Of a DNA stretch of 64,000 bases, positions 54,414-62,926 are shown piece after piece (within the stretch, counting starts at the first letter, position 1; each line of letters starts with the position of its first letter). The translations under genes were made by a program, and so were the position numbers. A model generated the notes under the pieces. The model saw only the letters and a program-made list of their open reading frames with translations, was not told the origin of the DNA and made no database searches. This DNA is from Paenibacillus methanolicus (GTDB lineage: Bacteria > Bacillota > Bacilli > Paenibacillales > Paenibacillaceae): assembly GCF_008124765.1 (NCBI RefSeq), contig NZ_VNHS01000007.1, positions 186,001-250,000 of the forward strand, in the 5' to 3' direction.

Positions 54414-54608
54414 GTGAAAAGGTCGCTTCAACAGTACTTGGAGGATGCGTTGACCGTAGGCCGCTCGAGTTTCGAACAGACCGAGAAAGAGCGTCATTAC
54501 CGAGAATTGTTGGCTCATTTGAAAGGTCAATTCGGCGCGGCCGTTATCGAGGACGAGGACGTTCGCTGGGTATACGGACAAATTGAAGCCATGATCGGCA
54601 AGCGGTGA
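54414..54608 (+). CDS. Small protein (64 aa) after the PAS receptor
   Basis: A GTG start 7 nt after GGGGAG, only 22 nt after the receptor stop, so it is probably in the same operon. The product is helical and charged (VKRSLQQYLEDALTVGRSS start, VRWVYGQIEAMI end). No family is recognised. It could be an accessory of the receptor. Confidence 0.65.
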   Translation: MKRSLQQYLEDALTVGRSSFEQTEKERHYRELLAHLKGQFGAAVIEDEDVRWVYGQIEAMIGKR

Positions 54609-54697
54609 AACGGCAGCAGGACGCGGGAGACAACATATTGCGCGACGGCCAGAGGCCGTATCCCGCCCGTGGACCTTCGATATGAAGGCGGAAGGCA

Positions 54698-54728
54698 AAC
54701 AGGACTGATCGCGATGAGCAGTCCTGTT
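54698..54728. terminator. Hairpin between convergent genes
   Basis: The perfect 10-bp stem AACAGGACTG/CAGTCCTGTT with an 11-nt loop lies between the PAS operon and the DUF1801 gene. Confidence 0.6.
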
Positions 54729-54765
54729 CGTCGTACACGCGTTGCCCGGTCGGAATAGCGGCCGA

Positions 54766-55104
54766 TTAAAGCGAGGCCGAAGCCTCTTTCAGCCAAGACG
54801 CAAGCGCGCCTGCATCATAGGCTGCGCCCTTGCGCAGCTTCAGCGTCTTTCGCTCCGGCGGTCCATCGAACGTACCCGGGAGCGATAGATCGGACGTGTT
54901 GAAAATGGTGAGGCTGACCGCATCCTTCGAGACGGAGACGACGGCGGCATATTTGCCGTTTTTCAGAAAATGCGGTTTCTTGTACTGCAGGCGTTCTTGC
55001 ACCTCGGGGATCGCTTGGTGGATCAACTGGCGCAGTTCCGTTGCAAGCTCCTGCTGCCAAGGTTCTTGCAAAGCTTCCATGTAAGCGGCGACTTCCTGAC
55101 TCAT
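54766..55104 (-). CDS. DUF1801-domain protein (YdhG-like)
   Basis: A 112-residue protein of the DUF1801 group: LRQLIHQAIPEVQERLQYKKPHFLKNGKYAAVVSV is the core, and WLKEASASL the end. The group has a small alpha/beta fold; a role in iron handling has been proposed for a relative, but the function is not settled. The ATG follows AGGAG. It is probably cotranscribed with the VOC gene 33 nt upstream. Confidence 0.8.
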   Translation of the reverse strand: MSQEVAAYMEALQEPWQQELATELRQLIHQAIPEVQERLQYKKPHFLKNGKYAAVVSVSKDAVSLTIFNTSDLSLPGTFDGPPERKTLKLRKGAAYDAGALASWLKEASASL

Positions 55105-55137
55105 GCGTAAACTCCTCTCTTGATCGCGTCGTGCGAA

Positions 55138-55554
55138 CTAGCCTTGATTAGATCCCGGATCGGCCATATAGAACACTTCCCACAGGTGGCCGTTAATATC
55201 CTGGAAGCTCCGGGTGTACATGAATCCCAGATCTTGCGGATCATTCGAACGGAGAGCTCCCGCCGCCATCGCTTTGTCGGCAATCTCGTCCACCTGCTCG
55301 CGGCTGTCGGCCGCCAGCGCCACGATGACCTCGGTGCTGCTCGTGGAATCGGCCAGCGTCTTGGAGGTGAAGGATTGGAAGAACGGCTCCACGAGCAGCA
55401 TGGCATACGTGTGCTCGTTGATAATCATACAGGTAGCGTTATCGTCCGTGAACTGCAGATTGAAATCAAAGCCGATGTGGGAGAAGAAGTCCATCGATTG
55501 CCGCAAGTCTTTGACGGGCAGGTTAATAAACGTTTTACTGAGCTGGAGCGCCAT
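55138..55554 (-). CDS. VOC-superfamily (glyoxalase-like) protein
   Basis: A 138-residue protein: TFINLPVKDLRQSMDFFSHIGF opens the first beta-alpha-beta unit and QDLGFMYTRSFQDINGHLWEVFYM closes the second. This form is often annotated as a VOC family extradiol-dioxygenase-like protein. The ATG at 55554 follows AGGTGA. Its promoter region contains an AACTTTA/TAAAGTT palindrome near the divergent TetR gene. Confidence 0.82.
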   Translation of the reverse strand: MALQLSKTFINLPVKDLRQSMDFFSHIGFDFNLQFTDDNATCMIINEHTYAMLLVEPFFQSFTSKTLADSTSSTEVIVALAADSREQVDEIADKAMAAGALRSNDPQDLGFMYTRSFQDINGHLWEVFYMADPGSNQG

Positions 55555-55579
55555 TCGCAAGTCACCTCGATTGGAATTT

Positions 55580-55599
55580 AACTTTACAAGTATAAAGTT
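55580..55599. promoter_or_regulatory. Inverted repeat in the VOC/tetR gap
   Basis: AACTTTA-N6-TAAAGTT, a 7-6-7 palindrome, lies 26 nt upstream of the VOC gene start. The divergent TetR protein is the natural candidate binder. Confidence 0.5.
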
Positions 55600-55724
55600 A
55601 TTGAAATTACTATAAAATCCAACTTACCGACTGTCAAGTTGTACCAGCGGTTCCGTCGCACTAAAATTGACTTCGGCGCCATCAGAAACTACCATAAAGC
55701 TATCTACAGGCTGGAGGGTCATGC

Positions 55725-56339
55725 ATGGGCGAGATACGGAATGCGGAACGCACGCGGAATACGATACTCCAGGCGGCGAAGGAAGAGTTCTTCGAGAAAG
55801 GCTACACGGGCGCGAGAATCGAATCGATCGCGAAGCGGGCGGGCATCAACAAGCAGTTGATCTATCATTACTTTACGAGCAAAGACGCGTTGATTAATGA
55901 AGTGATCGACAGCTTCATTTCGTCGCTGCCTTCGGGCAATTTCGTCCTGCCGGACAATCCGGCCCATATCGCGGATTTCCGATACAAGGTCAACCTGGAG
56001 CATTTGACGGATTTTCTGAAGTTCACCGCATGGGAAGCGATCGATCAAGTGCCGGAGAACAGCAACGGCGAGGAGCGGAGGAAGGCGATTCTCCAATCGT
56101 ACGTGGCGGATATGCAGGCGAAGCAGGACAAGGGATTGGTGCCGCAGGAGCTGGATCCGGCCTTGATTACGCTGATGATCTCGAGTTTGACGATCTATCC
56201 GCTGCTGTACAGCAACGTGACGCGCATGATTACGGGACATGCCGCGGAGGAGCCGGAGTTCCAAGCGAAATGGGGGCAATTTCTGCGATTGGTCAGCGAG
56301 CGGTTGTTCGATGATCGGCCAAAGGGGCAGGAAGTATGA
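55725..56339 (+). CDS. TetR/AcrR family transcriptional regulator
   Basis: A 204-residue regulator with the helix-turn-helix RIESIAKRAGINKQLIYHYF (about 29-48) and a C-terminal domain of the TetR_C_17/YttP-like type. The ATG lies 7 nt after GGAGG. It diverges from the VOC/DUF1801 pair, which it may control through the palindrome at 55580. A long hairpin follows. Confidence 0.87.
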   Translation: MGEIRNAERTRNTILQAAKEEFFEKGYTGARIESIAKRAGINKQLIYHYFTSKDALINEVIDSFISSLPSGNFVLPDNPAHIADFRYKVNLEHLTDFLKFTAWEAIDQVPENSNGEERRKAILQSYVADMQAKQDKGLVPQELDPALITLMISSLTIYPLLYSNVTRMITGHAAEEPEFQAKWGQFLRLVSERLFDDRPKGQEV

Positions 56340-56391
56340 CGGACTAGCGCAAGTCGCTTTCGATCATTTTTATGACGAGGACGCCTTCGAA

Positions 56392-56442
56392 ATCATGCGA
56401 AAGAACCCGGAACGAATCATGTTCCGGGTTCTTTCGCATGAT
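56392..56442. terminator. 22-bp perfect hairpin between convergent genes
   Basis: The arms at 56392-56413 and 56421-56442 are exact complements around a 7-nt loop; the outer part reads ATCATGCGAAAGAACCC. The stem separates the tetR and binding-protein genes. Neither side has a T run, so it may be a transcript stabiliser rather than an intrinsic terminator. Confidence 0.6.
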
Positions 56443-56500
56443 AGAGAGACAGCGAGTCGTCGCAATCCTCCTTCTCGCCGCGATTGCGCGCAGATCTTCG

Positions 56501-57739
56501 TCAACGATCCAGCTTCAATAAAACCCGCCATGCGGCGTCGATGTTGTTCGCGGCTTCCTGAGGCGTTAAGCGGCCAAGCAACATCGGCCCAAGGTTGGCC
56601 GAGAAATCGCCGAACATCTGAGCTCCTTCGGAAATACGCGGACGCGGTTTGGCCGATTCGAGCACTTCCTTGAAGCCCTGAACGATCGAATCGGAGGCAA
56701 GCGCGGAATCTTCATAGACGCTCAGCCGGCTAGGCAAGGTCTTGAGTTCCTTCGCTTGGCTTGTTTGCGTCTCGGCGTTGGTCAAATATTGAATCAGCTT
56801 GTACGTCGCGTCAGGGTGCTTGCTGTACTTGGATACGACCAAGCTGTGGCCCCCGGCCGGCGAGCCTTGTCCGCCCGGCCCCGCGGGTACGGCCGCGATG
56901 CCGAGATTGCCGGCATCCTTGAATTCGGCTCCGGTCAGCAGGTCGCTGACCGCCCATGGACCGTTCACGATCATGGCGCTCTTGCCTTCCTTGAAATCGC
57001 TCATCATCCGGTTATAGCCGTCTGCGAAATCCGGGTAAGGCTGGGTGACGCCGCTCTCGCGAAGCGTCCGCATGAACGCAAGACCTTGGACCGACTCGGC
57101 GGAGGCGATATGAGAGTTGCGGTCATCGGTCATTGTGTCGCCGCCGAAAGCCCATACATAAGGAAGGGCGAAGTAAGAATCGTCGGAGACGTAAAGGCCG
57201 TAGCGCCCGCCAGCCGTCATTTTCTTGGCCATGGCCATCAATTCGTCCATCGTCTGGGGAGGAGCGGCATACCCGTTCTCCTGAAGAAGGCGCTTGTTGT
57301 AAAGAAGGGCCGGTGCTTCCATTACCGTGGGAAGACCATATAGCTTCTCGCCGATCGTGACGGACGCAAGCGCGGTCGGATTAAAGTCTGCCGCATTCTC
57401 GGGCGAGATGAGCCCGTCGATCGGATGCAGAAGCCCCAGTTCAACGAATTCGGGGACCCATGAATTATCGGAACGGAATCCGTCGAGAGCCTGATCGCCG
57501 AGCATGGCGGTCTTGACATAGTTCGAGGCGGAACCGAAGGCGACTTCCACGAAGTTAACCTTGACCCCCGGATTCTCCTGCTCGAAAGCCTTCGCGCGGG
57601 CCTTGATAAGCTCGGCCTCCTTACCGTCGTAAGTGCTCACGAAGGTCAAAGTAATCGGCTGTTCGTTCTCTGCTTTAGCACACGCGGCCGTCACGGTTAA
57701 GGACATGGCCACAAGTACGGATAGTATTTGCTTCAACAC
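56501..57739 (-). CDS. Orphan sugar-binding lipoprotein next to an MCP
   Basis: A 412-residue family-1 solute-binding protein with a GTG start. The signal peptide ends in TVTAAC (Cys about 20). Typical phrases are GLPTVMEAPALLYNKRLL and FKEGKSAMIVNGPWAVSDL. No permease or ATPase gene is near. It is the second gene of a two-gene operon with a chemoreceptor (24-nt gap), so it probably presents a sugar to that receptor instead of, or in addition to, feeding a transporter elsewhere. Confidence 0.88.
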   Translation of the reverse strand: MLKQILSVLVAMSLTVTAACAKAENEQPITLTFVSTYDGKEAELIKARAKAFEQENPGVKVNFVEVAFGSASNYVKTAMLGDQALDGFRSDNSWVPEFVELGLLHPIDGLISPENAADFNPTALASVTIGEKLYGLPTVMEAPALLYNKRLLQENGYAAPPQTMDELMAMAKKMTAGGRYGLYVSDDSYFALPYVWAFGGDTMTDDRNSHIASAESVQGLAFMRTLRESGVTQPYPDFADGYNRMMSDFKEGKSAMIVNGPWAVSDLLTGAEFKDAGNLGIAAVPAGPGGQGSPAGGHSLVVSKYSKHPDATYKLIQYLTNAETQTSQAKELKTLPSRLSVYEDSALASDSIVQGFKEVLESAKPRPRISEGAQMFGDFSANLGPMLLGRLTPQEAANNIDAAWRVLLKLDR

Positions 57740-57763
57740 GTTATATCACCCTTAGCCATGGAA

Positions 57764-59452
57764 TTATAATCGAAATTTGCCGATAAGCGTCTTAAGCTCG
57801 TCCGCCAGACTGGCGAGAGAGTTGGAGGAAGCGGCGATTTCTTCCATGGAAGCCAGCTGCTGCTCGGTAGAAGCCGCCACGCTTTGCGTGCCGGACGTAT
57901 TCTCGCTCGCGATCGCCGAGATGACGGTTATGCCGTCCACGACGGATTCGGTGCCGGCCAGAATGTCGGCCGTCGATTCGGTAACGCCCTGCACATCTTC
58001 TTCAACCTGGCGAATGAGCGCGATGATGCCTTCGAACGAATCGCCGGCCACCTCGATCAACTGAATGCCCTTCTGAACCTCGAACGTTCCGTTCTCCATT
58101 TCCGAAGCGGCCACGCTCGCTTCCCGTTGAATGCCCGCGACTAAACCGTGAATTTGGTCCGCCGATATGCGCGATTGTTCCGCCAACTTGCGGACCTCTT
58201 GCGCGACGACCGAGAACCCGCGTCCTTGTTCCCCGGCTCTTGCCGCTTCGATCGCCGCGTTCAACGCCAGCAGGTCGGTCTGCTTCGCGATGTTCGTAAT
58301 TAACTGAATGGCCTGGCCGATCTGCTGGGCTTGCTGCTTCAGCTCTTCGATCACGCCGGATAGTTTGTCGGTACTGCTTTCAATGATGCGCACCTGCCGG
58401 ATGGCGTTCGTCAAGTCGTGCTTGCCCTGCATCGCGGTATTGGACGTATGCGTGACGGTGCGGAGGACGGTTTCTCCGTTGCTCGCGATCGCGCGGACCT
58501 TCTCGGACAAGTGCGTAATAATGTTCATATTCTCCCCGACTTGCTCCGCCTGACGCTGCGTGCCGTCAGTGATGTCCTGCATAACGGAAGCGATGTATTC
58601 GGTTGCTTGGCTTGTTTGTTCCGCGCTCGCCTGAAGCTGCGCCGACGAGGCGGCGACTTGAAGCGACACGGAGTCGGCGCTGCCGATGACCGAACGGAGC
58701 GATTGCGTCATCGTATTGAACGCCGCGGCCAGCTCGGCCAGCTCATCCTTGCCTTTGAACGCCAGCGGTTCGGCATCGAGATTCCCTTGCGCAACGGCTC
58801 CCGCGGACTGCATCAATTTGGCCGTGCGGCTAAGCATATATCGGGAGAGCAGGAAGGCGATTGCGAGCGACAATAGAATCGCGATACCGACCAGCGAATA
58901 ATTCGCCAGCTCCACCTGTTTGTTTTTGGTGGTAATTTCGGACTTGTAAGCTTCGATATTGGCTTGTTCATCCTTCATGAAGGCGAGCAGCGCGAACGCG
59001 ATCGGATCGAAGGAATCTTGGGTGTACCGCTCTTGAGCAGAGATGGTTTCCCCGGCAGCCTTTAACTCCATGAGTTTTGTTTTATAAGCCACGTTCTCGG
59101 TCCATAGGCCGCTGAATGCTTCCAGCTGCTCTAAGCCGTCCGGATCGGTCGTCATGCTCTTCAGCTTGGCGAGCTCTTCGTCCAGAAATTTAACGGTTTC
59201 CTCGAAACGGCCTTTATAACTGCCCATCAGATGGTTAGGCGCCAGCAAATAATGAGCCCCGTCGTCGTTGGCCGTTCGCGCGAACAAGTTCAGCCGCTGT
59301 ACGACCTCCAGCCGCTGCTGCGACGCGAAGATATCGTCCGTAAGCGCGGTAATGCGGTTGTTCATCGTCGTCGTGACCGCGACGGTGACGAGGAATAACG
59401 CGATAATCGAGAGAAAGCTGAACAACAATCTGGTGCGTAGTCTGAATGCCAA
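57764..59452 (-). CDS. Transmembrane methyl-accepting chemotaxis protein
   Basis: A 562-residue receptor. The TTG at 59452 was chosen because GGGGGG lies 7 nt before it; the longer frame has no site. Order: TM (about 8-30), a 150-residue extracellular four-helix-bundle-type domain, TM (about 180-203), HAMP, then a long coiled coil with the tip [20 protein letters not shown] and several methylation-type Glu/Gln pairs. A cre-like palindrome lies 61 nt upstream. The operon with a sugar-binding protein suggests sugar chemotaxis. Confidence 0.9.
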   Translation of the reverse strand: MAFRLRTRLLFSFLSIIALFLVTVAVTTTMNNRITALTDDIFASQQRLEVVQRLNLFARTANDDGAHYLLAPNHLMGSYKGRFEETVKFLDEELAKLKSMTTDPDGLEQLEAFSGLWTENVAYKTKLMELKAAGETISAQERYTQDSFDPIAFALLAFMKDEQANIEAYKSEITTKNKQVELANYSLVGIAILLSLAIAFLLSRYMLSRTAKLMQSAGAVAQGNLDAEPLAFKGKDELAELAAAFNTMTQSLRSVIGSADSVSLQVAASSAQLQASAEQTSQATEYIASVMQDITDGTQRQAEQVGENMNIITHLSEKVRAIASNGETVLRTVTHTSNTAMQGKHDLTNAIRQVRIIESSTDKLSGVIEELKQQAQQIGQAIQLITNIAKQTDLLALNAAIEAARAGEQGRGFSVVAQEVRKLAEQSRISADQIHGLVAGIQREASVAASEMENGTFEVQKGIQLIEVAGDSFEGIIALIRQVEEDVQGVTESTADILAGTESVVDGITVISAIASENTSGTQSVAASTEQQLASMEEIAASSNSLASLADELKTLIGKFRL

Positions 59453-59512
59453 TGCGATGCCCCCCGGTGTAGAAAAAAATGTGTAATGGCGATTTTTGAT
59501 CAAACGGCTTCA

Positions 59513-59532
59513 TTGTGCAAACGAATGCACAA
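59513..59532. promoter_or_regulatory. cre-like palindrome upstream of the MCP operon
   Basis: TTGTGCA-AACGAA-TGCACAA is a perfect 7-6-7 palindrome. Its core TGCAAACGAATGCA fits the CcpA cre rule TGnAAnCGnWnnCA. It lies 61 nt before the TTG start. CcpA or another LacI-type regulator could bind. Confidence 0.65.
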
Positions 59533-59908
59533 AAATGTGCGGATTAGAGACTAATGGTAAACGAACGACACGGGCGTTGTAAACTAAAAATAAATGGAAT
59601 GCAGTAAACGATATGACTAATAAATTCCTAGTATTTATGAGGTATTTTCACCATTTCTAAGCCTTACTGGTGTTATCGGCATTTGCGGATAAATTTTGAA
59701 GTGTGGTGTTTAGGAAGATGGTTATAAGAGGAAGAAGACCATGGAGGAACAGTAAATTTGCAAACGATTGCACATATAAAGCGATTATTCGCGGCTAAAG
59801 TGCGATGGGGACGATTCGTGTCGACCTGAAGAAAGTCAAAAGCCAAACGAGATCCGATGCTCGGATTTCGTTGGCGGAAGAGCTTCCCGGTTGGAGGAAG
59901 GAACCCGT
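59533..59908. other. AT-rich non-coding gap with a second cre-like site
   Basis: No convincing gene is seen. A second LacI/CcpA-like site, TGCAAACGATTGCA, lies at 59759-59772, 243 nt from the first. Two sites at this distance could support looping. The rest is AT-rich compared with the window. Confidence 0.5.
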
Positions 59909-60379
59909 TTAGATCCACCGCTGAAACGAGCGATGGACCACGCGCACCTGATTGCGATCCGCCCAGTCTTTCAAGTCCGCGAAGCCTCTGTCTTCATTCG
60001 ACGTGAAGCGGAACGTCATCGCGACGGGGACGACCCTTTTGCCATGCGGCAATAAGCCGACGATGGGGTTGAAATACCCTTTGATCATGATGGTCTTGAT
60101 GTCCTCCGGGCGGACGGTCCGGTCATAGATGACGAGCTGGTCGCGGTCGAACTGCAGGTCCGTCCCGAGCTTGGACGTTCTAACCAATGCGATGATCCAC
60201 AAGACAAAGTTTGCGAGTATGGCAACGGCCGACAGCAAGAGCAGCACCTTGACGCTTACCGCGCGAATATCTCCGAGCAGCGTGAACATCCAGAACAACA
60301 TCCAAAAAACGGAGAACAGTACCCCAATCGTAGCCCCGACCCTAGAAGGATATTTAATGGCATGTTTCGCCGTAACCAA
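59909..60379 (-). CDS. Small membrane protein with PH-like cytoplasmic tail
   Basis: A 156-residue protein. Two hydrophobic segments (about 17-40 and 46-66) are followed by about 85 residues that look like a bacterial PH-type domain (DLQFDRDQLVIYDRTVRPEDIK). The TTG at 60379 has AGGAGG 8 nt upstream; the in-frame GTG at 60388 touches the site and is less likely. Function is unknown. Confidence 0.65.
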   Translation of the reverse strand: MVTAKHAIKYPSRVGATIGVLFSVFWMLFWMFTLLGDIRAVSVKVLLLLSAVAILANFVLWIIALVRTSKLGTDLQFDRDQLVIYDRTVRPEDIKTIMIKGYFNPIVGLLPHGKRVVPVAMTFRFTSNEDRGFADLKDWADRNQVRVVHRSFQRWI

Positions 60380-60707
60380 TTTCGCCACCTCCTCGTTTAT
60401 GTCATTTTAACATAAAAGGAGATTATTGGATTCGGCCATCCTTCCTAAAGATTCCTCTCCAGCAACGAGCCGATGAACGGTGCGAAAGAATTGTTCGGGG
60501 GAGAAGGGGCGTCGACTATAGCCTGCCGGCATTCCGGCCGCTAGCCAGCTTCCAGTATTTCGTAAATTTTGGATAAGACAGAGAAACTTTTTGGCAATTG
60601 CAGGCGTTTAAGATGGCGTGGGTTCAACGGCGGAGATCAGCCATCCCGCCGGCAAGAGACAAGGAGAAGTTTCAGATCGCGCAAGCAGAAGCAGAAGGAG
60701 ACGAGAC
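60380..60707. other. Intergenic gap without recognised features
   Basis: No gene, clear promoter or strong hairpin could be identified. A GCCGGCATTCCGGCC-type imperfect palindrome near 60525-60540 is the only structure seen. The end carries the AAGGAG site of the next gene. Confidence 0.4.
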
Positions 60708-62672
60708 ATGAAAGCTTTAAAATGGATGCTGAGTTTGTCGCTGCTGGCCGCCCCGATCGGGGGCTTCGGCGCCAAGGAAGCAAGAGCGCAAGAAGCGTTG
60801 AATCAATTAACGCTGCAGCTGAACAGCAACGTCATGATCAAGAACGGCGTCAGCTCGCTGACGGCGCAGCCGGTGACGGCGAAGAGCGGCACGTCGTTCA
60901 TCCCGCTCAAGTCGGTAGCCGACCAATACGGCTATAAAGTATCGTTCGACGCGAAGACGAAGGAATCCGTCGTGAAGAACGAGCAGCACGAGTTCCGCTT
61001 CAAGGCGGACCGGAAGACGATTACGCGGGATGGCCAGGCCGTGAGCGCGCCGCTCGCGCCGTTCGCGCTGAAGGGCTCCATGATGGTGCCGATTCGCACA
61101 TGGTCGAACATGACGGATAGCAAGCTGACCTTGACCGGCACGACGATCACGCTCGCTTGGGGCACGAAGCCGACGGCGACTTTCGAAGTGACGCCGGCCG
61201 TGATATACGCGGGCGAGACGCTCGTGACCTATACCGACCGCTCGACCAGCGAGACGGGGGAGCCGTTCGTGAACGAGCAATGGACCGGTCGGCAGGAAAG
61301 TTTCACCGAGCCCGGCACCTATACGATTACCCGGCAAGTGCAGGACGCGACGGGCCAATGGAGCGATCCGTATTCCGTCACGGTCGAAGTCATCATGCCG
61401 AATCAGCCGCCCGTGGCGAACTTCCAGGTGGACCGCGACGCGTATCGGATCGGGGAACGGATCACGTTCACCGACCTGAGCACGGATGACGAGAACGCGA
61501 TCGCCAAGGCGAAATATACCGGGCGTCCGGCAGGCGACGCGTTCTTCGAAGCGGGCGAGCATACCGTGACGCTCGAAGTGACGGACGCCCACGGCTTGAC
61601 CGCCTCCGCGACGAAGACGATTACGGTGACGAGCGAGGTGCTCTATACGAAGGAAGAATACGGTCTTCTCTTCTCGACCGCAGGCGAGAAGTTCGCGGTC
61701 AGCGGAGCGGATATTCGCAACTATACGGAGATCAAGTACAACATCGAATCGGATACGGCGCAGCTGATCCGCAGCAACAGCCCCGAGGTGTTCGTGAGCG
61801 AAGGGGTCGCGTACGAGGAGCAGCTGACGGGCAGCGTCCGCTACTTGTTCCACAACGTCAACCAGGTCGGCTACCCGGTGCGGATGTATTTGATGGCGAC
61901 GAACAAGGGTTCCACGACGGTCAATGTCAACACGAGCACTTACGGTTACGGCGGTCCGGATATTTACGTGGCGAACTCCGCCAAGCTGGCGGCGGTCCGA
62001 TACTTGCAGTCGATCAAGGACGGCGCGCCGCCGAAGGCGATGACGGTGAAGCCGGGCGAGACGATCGAGGTGCTGCCGGAGCTGAGCAAGTATCCGATCA
62101 AGCCGAACCAAGTCTTCTCGGCGTACGCGGATCTGTATTCGGACCAGGAGCTGTACTACTACGTGGTCGTCGTGGCCGCGGACAAGGATCCGAAAGCCGA
62201 AATGCCGCTGTTGCCCGTCATGCCGCGCGACGGCAAGCATGTCCGCGGGACGTTCAATAACGCGAACCGGACGCTCCAGACGAGCGAGCTGCTGGGCCAG
62301 CAGCCGGCCAAAATGACGTTCGGCGACGGCAAGCTGGACCCGTATCTGTTCGGCTACGACTACTCGAGCGGCGTGAACGAGCTGAATCTCGGCAACTTCG
62401 GCGTCATGTACACGATGAAGCTCGATCGGGTCGCCCCCAATACGGTCATCGCGCTCAATCCGCGCGGCGGCATGTACACGGGCGCATTCCTGGTGAACGG
62501 CGAGCTGGTCACGGTCACGAACAATTCCGTGCTGCTGAACAACAATGAAGCGGGCTTCCTGTACCGCACCGGCAGCACAGAGGAATCGGTCGAGATCAAG
62601 TTCACGCTCGCGTCGGGCAGCTTCCTGCCGCTGGCCATGGTCTTCCTGCCGATGCCGGCGTACAAGAACTAG
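60708..62672 (+). CDS. Secreted protein with copper-amine-oxidase-N-like and PKD domains
   Basis: A 654-residue exported protein. A signal peptide is followed by a copper amine oxidase N-terminal-like domain (about 33-150; SGTSFIPLKSVADQYGYKVSFD is its hallmark), two PKD domains (about 155-330) and a large C-terminal beta-rich region of unknown type (about 335-654). The N-terminal domain is common in Paenibacillaceae envelope proteins and does not imply oxidase activity. The ATG follows AAGGAG. It is transcribed alone and ends in a strong terminator. Confidence 0.78.
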   Translation: MKALKWMLSLSLLAAPIGGFGAKEARAQEALNQLTLQLNSNVMIKNGVSSLTAQPVTAKSGTSFIPLKSVADQYGYKVSFDAKTKESVVKNEQHEFRFKADRKTITRDGQAVSAPLAPFALKGSMMVPIRTWSNMTDSKLTLTGTTITLAWGTKPTATFEVTPAVIYAGETLVTYTDRSTSETGEPFVNEQWTGRQESFTEPGTYTITRQVQDATGQWSDPYSVTVEVIMPNQPPVANFQVDRDAYRIGERITFTDLSTDDENAIAKAKYTGRPAGDAFFEAGEHTVTLEVTDAHGLTASATKTITVTSEVLYTKEEYGLLFSTAGEKFAVSGADIRNYTEIKYNIESDTAQLIRSNSPEVFVSEGVAYEEQLTGSVRYLFHNVNQVGYPVRMYLMATNKGSTTVNVNTSTYGYGGPDIYVANSAKLAAVRYLQSIKDGAPPKAMTVKPGETIEVLPELSKYPIKPNQVFSAYADLYSDQELYYYVVVVAADKDPKAEMPLLPVMPRDGKHVRGTFNNANRTLQTSELLGQQPAKMTFGDGKLDPYLFGYDYSSGVNELNLGNFGVMYTMKLDRVAPNTVIALNPRGGMYTGAFLVNGELVTVTNNSVLLNNNEAGFLYRTGSTEESVEIKFTLASGSFLPLAMVFLPMPAYKN

Positions 62673-62721
62673 CAATGAAGGGTAGAGGCACTTATCCATC
62701 CTGATTGAGATTATAAAAATG

Positions 62722-62761
62722 ACGCCCAGCTCGTCCTTATGCGACGAACTGGGCGTTTTTT
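62722..62761 (+). terminator. Rho-independent terminator
   Basis: The stem ACGCCCAG/CTGGGCGT with inner GTC/GAC pairing is followed by TTTTT, 50 nt after the PKD-protein stop. Confidence 0.88.
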
Positions 62762-62780
62762 AGATGTTCCCCGCACGCAT

Positions 62781-62916
62781 GAAGCTTTATCCGCCAGGAC
62801 AAAAGCGCACCCAACTCGAAGCCAACCACCGACCGCGAACAGACGTGTCAGCACGCAAAGGGGAGTCCAGAGGGCGAAGCCCTCTGGTCCCCCTCGGCGG
62901 AGGGGGAAGGGGGAGG
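62781..62916 (+). repeat. Dispersed hairpin-rich repeat, copy 5 (5'-truncated)
   Basis: This begins at GAAGCTTT and has the three hairpin blocks of the family in the same order, including a perfect CCAGAGGGCGAAGCCCTCTGG-type stem (positions about 62867-62887). It lacks the CTGTCA module. It ends 10 nt before the stop of the leftward manA gene. Confidence 0.75.
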
Positions 62917-62926
62917 AAGAATACGA

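Noticed and set aside
59673-59918. 81-residue leftward ORF in the AT-rich gap
   Set aside because: It overlaps the end of the gene at 59909, has no domain and covers the second cre-like site.
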